DNA from: 79-D21 sp022839995
GTDB taxonomy: Bacteria; Synergistota; Synergistia; Synergistales; 79-D21
Reading direction: 5' to 3'
NCBI GenBank assembly: GCA_022839995.1
Contig: JALHIN010000007.1
Coordinates: 28,357 to 92,356, forward strand
DNA length: 64,000 bases
Shown here: positions 59,329 to 64,000 of the stretch, piece after piece
Layout of the letters: each line of letters starts with the position of its first letter
Numbering within the stretch: position 1 is the stretch's first letter
The notes under the pieces: model-generated
Seen by the model: only the letters and a program-made list of their open reading frames with translations
Told to the model about the DNA's origin: nothing
Databases searched by the model: none
Position numbers and translations under genes: made by a program

Positions 59329-60306
59329 TTGATCATCGTGACGGGCGGGGCGGGTTTCATCGGGAGCAACCTGGTGGCTGGCCTGAATGCGGCGGGGTAT
59401 GACGAGATCCTGGTCGTGGACAACCTCGGCACCCCTGAAAAATTCAAAAACCTGAGAGGATTGAAATTTACGGACTTTCTGGACAAAGGCGAATTTCGAG
59501 TGCGCCTGAACCGAGGAAGTTTTCGCGGCAAAGCGCTTCGAGCGGTTTTCCACCAGGGGGCCTGCTCGGACACCCTCAATTCCGACGGGAATTACATGAT
59601 GGACAACAACTACCGGTACTCGAGGGAATTGCTGGAATTTTGCCTATCCGAAAGGATTCCTTTTATCTATGCCTCTTCTGCCTCGGTTTACGGATCGGGA
59701 AAAAGGGGGTTCAGGGAAGAGCCCGAATGTGAGTTTCCTCTGAACCTTTACGCCTTCACCAAGCACCTTTTCGACAGGACAGTCCGCAAGATCCTCCCGT
59801 CGGGCGGTTCCCAGGTCGTGGGGCTTCGGTATTTCAACGTGTTCGGGCCCCAGGAGGCCCACAAGGGGCGAATGGCCTCGATGGCTTTCCATGCTTTCCG
59901 CCAAATCAGGGAAACGGGAAAGGTGAGGCTTTTCGAAGGATCCGGAGGGTTTGGCCCCGGAGGCCAGAAAAGGGATTTCCTGTACGTGGGGGATGCGGTC
60001 AGGGTGAACCTGTTCTTCCTCGAGAATCCTGGCAAATCGGGGATCTTCAACTGCGGGACCGGTGCCGCGAGGTCTTTTGAGAACCTTGCCGAAGCGGTCA
60101 TCTCCTCGATGAAGCAGGGCACCGTCGAATACATCCCGTTTCCCGAGGACCTTGCGAAACAGTACCAGAATTTTACCCAGGCGGACCTGACGAACCTCAG
60201 GAAGGCGGGTTATGAAGAAGAATTCCTGTCGCTGGAAGAGGCCGTGACCCTTTACGTCGGCATGTTGTCCGAACGGAACGGCTACCTTTTCGGGGAGGGG
60301 TCCTGA
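59329..60306 (+). CDS. hldD: ADP-L-glycero-D-manno-heptose 6-epimerase HldD
   Basis: HldD epimerises ADP-heptose at C6, using NADP. The 325-residue extended SDR protein begins IIVTGGAGFIGSNLVAGLN, then VVDNLGTPEKFKNL, HQGACSDTLNSDGNYMMDNN, and has the YxxxK pair in NLYAFTKHLFD. TTG 59329 gives the exact family N-terminus; TTG 59311 and GTG 59320 are alternatives. The ribosome site is weak, consistent with coupling to gmhA. Confidence 0.95.
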   Translation: MIIVTGGAGFIGSNLVAGLNAAGYDEILVVDNLGTPEKFKNLRGLKFTDFLDKGEFRVRLNRGSFRGKALRAVFHQGACSDTLNSDGNYMMDNNYRYSRELLEFCLSERIPFIYASSASVYGSGKRGFREEPECEFPLNLYAFTKHLFDRTVRKILPSGGSQVVGLRYFNVFGPQEAHKGRMASMAFHAFRQIRETGKVRLFEGSGGFGPGGQKRDFLYVGDAVRVNLFFLENPGKSGIFNCGTGAARSFENLAEAVISSMKQGTVEYIPFPEDLAKQYQNFTQADLTNLRKAGYEEEFLSLEEAVTLYVGMLSERNGYLFGEGS

Positions 60307-61791
60307 GTGGGTGCATCGAGGGAACCGATCGAAATTCTCCAGGCAGGGCTTTCCGCTACTCGGGTCCTGGTTGTCGGTGACCTGATCCTGGACCAGACCT
60401 ACGCCGGATCGGTGGAGCGGATTTCCCCGGAAGCCCCGATCCCGGTGGTCAAGGTCGAGTCCCGAAGCGAAGGACTGGGCGGGGCTGGCAACGTGGCGCA
60501 CAATCTTTCGAGGCTGGGATGCAGGGTAGTGCTTGCAGGTGCAGTCGGGCGGGACGAAGAGGGAGCACTTCTGAAAAGCTTGCTGATCCGAAAGGGGATT
60601 GAATGCGACTCGCTCATCGAAACGGATCGACCCACCACGAGGAAAGTGCGGATCGTTTCGGGGCGCCAGCAGATGATCCGGTTGGATTTCGAAAGGGCGG
60701 AGCCGATCGAAAGCGGCCGGGAAGAAGAACTCTTTGCCGGAATGGGCCGGAGCCTGGAAAAGGGCGTTGGCGCGGTTGTCCTGTCGGATTACGGCAAAGG
60801 AGTCTGTACTTCCGGCCTGTGCCGGAGGGTGATCGAATTTTGCCGAAAGCGGAAAATCCCAGTCGCCGTCGACCCGAAGGGTCCCGATTGGGATCGATAC
60901 AGGGGCTGCACCCTCGTCACCCCGAACCTGAAGGAGCTTGCAGAAGCTGCGCGGCGGAACATCCCGAACGAAGACAGAGAAATTGAAGAGGCGGCGAGGG
61001 AACTGATTGCCCGTTTCGGGGTGGACAACCTCCTGGTGACCCGCTCGGATCGGGGGATGACGCTTGTTTCCGGAGAACGTGTGACGCACGAGAAGGCCCT
61101 TGCCAAAGAAGTGTTCGACGTGAGCGGCGCCGGTGACACGGTCGTTGCCGTTGTGGCGGCCTTCCTGGCGAGCGGTGCCTCCCTGGCTGATGCGGCGATC
61201 GCGGCAAACCGGGCGGCCGGTTTTGTCGTCGGCAAGGCAGGGACCTATGCTATCGGCAGGGAAGAGTTGCTGGCGGAATTGAGAAAGGACCCCTTCTCGG
61301 ACTCTCTTTCAAAGGTGGTTCCGCTGGAATGGGCCCAATCTCAGGTCAGAGCCTGGAAAGCGGATGGGAAACGGGTTGTCTTTACGAACGGCTGTTTTGA
61401 TGTCCTGCATGCCGGGCATGTCTATTGCCTGGAAAAGGCCCGGGCTCTGGGGGACCGCCTCGTGGTGGGCCTGAACTCGGATTCCTCGATCAGGCGGATC
61501 AAGGGGCCTGACCGACCCGTGAACGCCGAGCCTTTCCGGGCGAAGCTGGTTGCGGCTCTTTCCCCGGTCGACCTGGTCGTCGTTTTCGAGGAAGAAACCC
61601 CGCTGAACCTGATCCAGGCTCTGGAACCCGATGTCCTCGTAAAGGGCGGGGATTACCAGGCAGAAGGGATCGTCGGTGCGGCAGAAACGGTTTCCCGCGG
61701 CGGGAAGGTGGTTGTCATTCCCAGGTTCGGAGACCTGAGCACCACAGGGATCTTGAGATCCTTCTCCGGAAAGAGAGAGCGGATGGAATGA
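60307..61791 (+). CDS. hldE: Bifunctional heptose-7-P kinase/heptose-1-P adenylyltransferase HldE
   Basis: This 494-residue fused enzyme has an N-terminal PfkB-type kinase (VVGDLILDQTYAGSVERISP, GLGGAGNVAHNLSRLG, catalytic Asp in DVSGAGDTVV) and a C-terminal nucleotidyltransferase (FTNGCFDVLHAGHVYCLEKA with the HxGH motif, then LVVGLNSDSSIRRIKG). GTG 60307 directly follows the hldD stop with GGGGAGGGG upstream. With gmhA, gmhB and hldD this completes ADP-heptose synthesis. Confidence 0.96.
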   Translation: MGASREPIEILQAGLSATRVLVVGDLILDQTYAGSVERISPEAPIPVVKVESRSEGLGGAGNVAHNLSRLGCRVVLAGAVGRDEEGALLKSLLIRKGIECDSLIETDRPTTRKVRIVSGRQQMIRLDFERAEPIESGREEELFAGMGRSLEKGVGAVVLSDYGKGVCTSGLCRRVIEFCRKRKIPVAVDPKGPDWDRYRGCTLVTPNLKELAEAARRNIPNEDREIEEAARELIARFGVDNLLVTRSDRGMTLVSGERVTHEKALAKEVFDVSGAGDTVVAVVAAFLASGASLADAAIAANRAAGFVVGKAGTYAIGREELLAELRKDPFSDSLSKVVPLEWAQSQVRAWKADGKRVVFTNGCFDVLHAGHVYCLEKARALGDRLVVGLNSDSSIRRIKGPDRPVNAEPFRAKLVAALSPVDLVVVFEEETPLNLIQALEPDVLVKGGDYQAEGIVGAAETVSRGGKVVVIPRFGDLSTTGILRSFSGKRERME

Positions 61792-62783
61792 AAGAAAAAG
61801 AAATTCCCCTTCCCGAAGAGAAGGACCGTCTCCTGTTCATCCGGTTCAGCTCTCTCGGAGATGTCCTCCTTGCCCTGGCAAAGGCAAGGGCACTGAAAAC
61901 GCGGTTCCCCGGCCTTCACCTGGCATGGCTGGCCCAGGCCGAATACGAAGGCATCCTTCGGATGCAGCCCTATGTCGACGAAGTGGTCCCGTGGGACATC
62001 GGAAAGGGGAGGCTGACGGTCCTTCAGCTGATTGGCCGAATAAGGCAAGCGGATTTCCGTTTCCTCTACAGTGTCCACTACAACGACCGATCTGCCCTGG
62101 TTTCCGCGTTTTCGGGAATCCCCGTCCGAGTCGGATTTCACAAGAACCTGCAGTTTGCCTACGACTATTCGTTGGCGGAGGCCAATCGGGCCTGGGAACT
62201 GGGGAAATTCCTTACCAAAGAGGTCCAGCTCCACGTATCGGAAGAAGAAAAGGCAAAACTCTTTGAAAAAATGCCGGTCAAGGAAGGAAGGTTCGTTTTC
62301 TGCGCCATCGGGGCCAGCAAAACGTTCAAGCGTTGGCCCGTGCGGTCCTGGACCGTTTTCCTGGAGGAGGCGTGCAGGGCCGGCCTGATCCCCGTCTTGG
62401 TCGGAAGCGGGTTGGATGAAGAAAAAATGGGGGGCGAGATCGTGTCTTCATCTCACGGGCCGGTGATCAACCTGGCCGGGAAGTTGTCGCTCGAGGAAGT
62501 GTGCGCACTCGCGGCTTCCTCGGATCTTGCCATCGGGGGAGACACAGGGCCTATCCATCTTGCCCGGATGACCGGGATTCCCTGCATCGGTCTGTTCGCG
62601 GTCAGGGATCCAGGGCGCTTCGGCCACAAGGGGCAGAATCTCTTTGCACTGGTTTCGGACAATCCATTTGAAAACTACCCGGAAACTTCTCCGAAAGGCA
62701 TGCCGATGGCGAGCCTCGCGCCGGAGAAGGCAGTTTCGTTGATGAGAAAGGTAATCGAAGCGAAAAGGGAAGGCAATTTTTAA
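61788..62783 (+). CDS. waaF: Glycosyltransferase family 9 heptosyltransferase (WaaF/WaaC-like)
   Basis: This 331-residue GT9 protein has the family start LLFIRFSSLGDVLLALAKAR, a VGFHKNLQFAYDYSL segment, AIGASKTFKRWPVRSW and the donor-site block AIGGDTGPIHLARMTGIP with GLFAV. It should transfer heptose from ADP-heptose to the Kdo region. Only one GT9 gene is in the window, so WaaC and WaaF functions cannot be told apart. It overlaps hldE by ATGA and ends in a 4-bp stop-codon overlap with a convergent gene. Confidence 0.88.
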   Translation: MKEKEIPLPEEKDRLLFIRFSSLGDVLLALAKARALKTRFPGLHLAWLAQAEYEGILRMQPYVDEVVPWDIGKGRLTVLQLIGRIRQADFRFLYSVHYNDRSALVSAFSGIPVRVGFHKNLQFAYDYSLAEANRAWELGKFLTKEVQLHVSEEEKAKLFEKMPVKEGRFVFCAIGASKTFKRWPVRSWTVFLEEACRAGLIPVLVGSGLDEEKMGGEIVSSSHGPVINLAGKLSLEEVCALAASSDLAIGGDTGPIHLARMTGIPCIGLFAVRDPGRFGHKGQNLFALVSDNPFENYPETSPKGMPMASLAPEKAVSLMRKVIEAKREGNF

Positions 62784-63781
62784 GGGGAAAGGGCCTTTCT
62801 CCTGTAAAGGCTTAGCAAGAGTCTCGGACCATGGAAAAAGAGCATTGCCTTGAACGCAACTTCCGGTTTCAGGGACCAGGCCCCAAGGCCTCGGGAAACA
62901 ATTTGCCGCAATTGGCGGGATTTGACGACCTTCCAGAAATACTCCTCCCTGCCGCACCGGACGGCGGAGGTGGCCATCCGGATCACGGCACCGGGCAGCT
63001 CGAGCGAATCGACCAGGCGAAGCAAGACGGGTTCGGCGCGGTTTTTAGCCAGAAATTTCCTGAGCCTCAGGTACATTCCAACCTCGTGGGCATACTTGGA
63101 CGGATCCCTGGCCATTCGGCTGGTGCTTTGGTTTTCGTGCTGGACGTAGCTCACGAGAGCTTCCGGGACGACGGCCGCCGTTTCGGCGAAAAAAAGGGCT
63201 TTTGCGATGAACTCACGGTCTTCGGCGAAACGGCAGCCGCGGGGGAAACGGATGCGGTTGGCCTGGAGGAAAGAGCGGCTGTAAAGGACATTCGAAGCGT
63301 TCAGGTAGCGTTTCCCCCCGAGAAAGGCACGAAGCAGCCGCGGAGCAGGAGTCGACTTCGAGGCTGAAGGAAGAGAAAACGAGTAGGTCTTCCCTTTTTC
63401 GAGGCTTTCCCCGCACACCCGAAAACCGCAGAAGGCCAAGGGCGAGGAGGTTCCCTTCAGTGTTTCCCAGAGGCGGCAGAGAGTTTGCGGTGCGATCCGG
63501 TCATCCCCGTCCAGAAAGAAAACCGTTTCTCCCGTGGCGGAATCGAGCCCGGCGTTTCTTGCTTCCGAGGCTCCGCGGTTGACGGGGAAGCGAACCAGGT
63601 TCCAGGGCACTCTCCCAACCGAAAGAACCTCGGAGGCTTTCGAGACACTCCCGTCCGTTGAAGCGTCGTCGACCACGACAATCTCGAAATCGTCGAAGGT
63701 CTGGGAAAGCAGGTCCGAAAGCGTCTTTTCGATCGAGCCTCGCTGGTTGTAGAGGGGGATCACCACGGAAATGGATTTCAT
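62780..63781 (-). CDS. GT2-family glycosyltransferase
   Basis: This 333-residue inverting glycosyltransferase starts ISVVIPLYNQRGSIEKTL and has the nucleotide-site VVDDASTDGS, the DxD in FFLDGDDRIAP and a catalytic FAEDREFI segment. The C-terminal 100 residues are basic and helical and may contact the membrane. It probably adds a sugar to LPS or another envelope glycan. The start ATG has GGGAG about 10 bases upstream. It faces the heptosyltransferase gene, with no visible terminator between them. A promoter candidate (TATAGT) lies in the AT-rich region upstream. Confidence 0.88.
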   Translation of the reverse strand: MKSISVVIPLYNQRGSIEKTLSDLLSQTFDDFEIVVVDDASTDGSVSKASEVLSVGRVPWNLVRFPVNRGASEARNAGLDSATGETVFFLDGDDRIAPQTLCRLWETLKGTSSPLAFCGFRVCGESLEKGKTYSFSLPSASKSTPAPRLLRAFLGGKRYLNASNVLYSRSFLQANRIRFPRGCRFAEDREFIAKALFFAETAAVVPEALVSYVQHENQSTSRMARDPSKYAHEVGMYLRLRKFLAKNRAEPVLLRLVDSLELPGAVIRMATSAVRCGREEYFWKVVKSRQLRQIVSRGLGAWSLKPEVAFKAMLFFHGPRLLLSLYRRKALSP

Positions 63782-64000
63782 CGTCTTGAGCTCCCTTCTT
63801 GAAAAGCAGCCGCCGTGCGGTTTTTCGAAAAAGATTGGGACTATAGACCCATTGCAATCTCCTTAACAGAGATTATCATATTCTAGGTTTTATCCGGTTC
63901 CTTGACAGTTTAACCTTGGATTCAAGATGCTTCAATGACCGCGACGACCCCGGAAGGCAGGAGAGGAGGTGGACCAACCCCCGCCAACAAGGGAGAGCGG
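63782..64000. promoter_or_regulatory. AT-rich intergenic region with divergent regulatory signals
   Basis: On the plus strand TTGACA (63902-63907) and GATGCT (63926-63931) are 18 bases apart, a plausible promoter for a gene running out of the window; GAGAGGAGG with a GTG at 63969 may be its start, but only about 10 codons are visible. For the minus-strand glycosyltransferase, TATAGT (about 63840-63845) and TATGAT (about 63875-63881) are -10 candidates without a clear -35. An inverted repeat AATCTC (63856-63861)/GAGATT (63869-63874) lies between them. No gene was recognised here. Confidence 0.45.

Noticed and set aside
1..64000. CRISPR arrays, insertion sequences, prophage genes or rRNA genes
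   Set aside because: No regularly spaced repeats, transposase motifs, phage structural genes or rRNA segments were seen. The only site-specific recombinase is the chromosomal XerC in its conserved context.

Overview
The window is a dense, GC-rich (roughly 60%) bacterial chromosome segment, almost fully coding, with TTG, GTG and probably CTG starts used often and many ATGA start/stop overlaps. It pairs gene order and regulators familiar from Firmicutes (lepB, rbgA, rnhB, dprA, topA, trmFO, xerC, hslVU, codY) with a complete Gram-negative lipid A, Kdo and ADP-heptose gene set. Together with an indolepyruvate:ferredoxin oxidoreductase typical of amino-acid fermenters, this suggests an anaerobic diderm such as a member of Synergistota; an LPS-bearing Negativicute-like lineage is the alternative. 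The taxon is an inference. No insertion sequence, prophage or CRISPR array was seen.

Layout. 1-6.9 kb: a GlgE-pathway cluster (5'-truncated glgE, a treS-maltokinase fusion, glgB) that turns trehalose into branched alpha-glucan. 6.9-11 kb, minus strand: cyclophilin, a large PAS/HD-GYP sensor and tRNA-Ser(UGA). 11.1-17.6 kb: a small secreted protein, a CoA-binding protein, nifS-nifU-MOSC behind a promoter with a perfect palindrome, a thioesterase, iorAB and a lone pseudopilin. 17.6-29.8 kb: the Firmicutes-like housekeeping block ending in codY. 29.9-34.8 kb: an S1 RNA-binding protein, a DUF501 protein, argH, a Lys-Glu-Thr tRNA cluster with its own promoter and terminator, a histidine phosphatase, a short sigma factor and a single-pass membrane protein.

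34.8-62.8 kb is one long envelope locus: bamA, an unknown exported protein, lpxD-lpxC-fabZ-lpxA-kdsC, an LptF/G permease, lpxI-lpxB, a second LpxB-like protein, msbA, an LpxK fused to a third LpxB-like domain, kdsB-kdsA-kdsD-waaA, then an iron alcohol dehydrogenase and a DegT aminotransferase best read as KdnB and KdnA, which convert Kdo to 8-amino-Kdo (Kdo8N). After a terminator that overlaps a Shine-Dalgarno-masking hairpin come an ELM1-family protein, a GT4 glycosyltransferase, gmhB-gmhA-hldD-hldE and a heptosyltransferase. A convergent GT2 glycosyltransferase and an AT-rich intergenic region close the window.

The most notable points are the kdnBA pair inside the Kdo operon together with a KdsB carrying altered substrate-pocket motifs, the set of LpxB-like GT-B proteins including a fusion to LpxK, the terminator/SD switch at 55.9 kb, the hairpin covering the pseudopilin start, and the operator-like palindrome in front of nifS.
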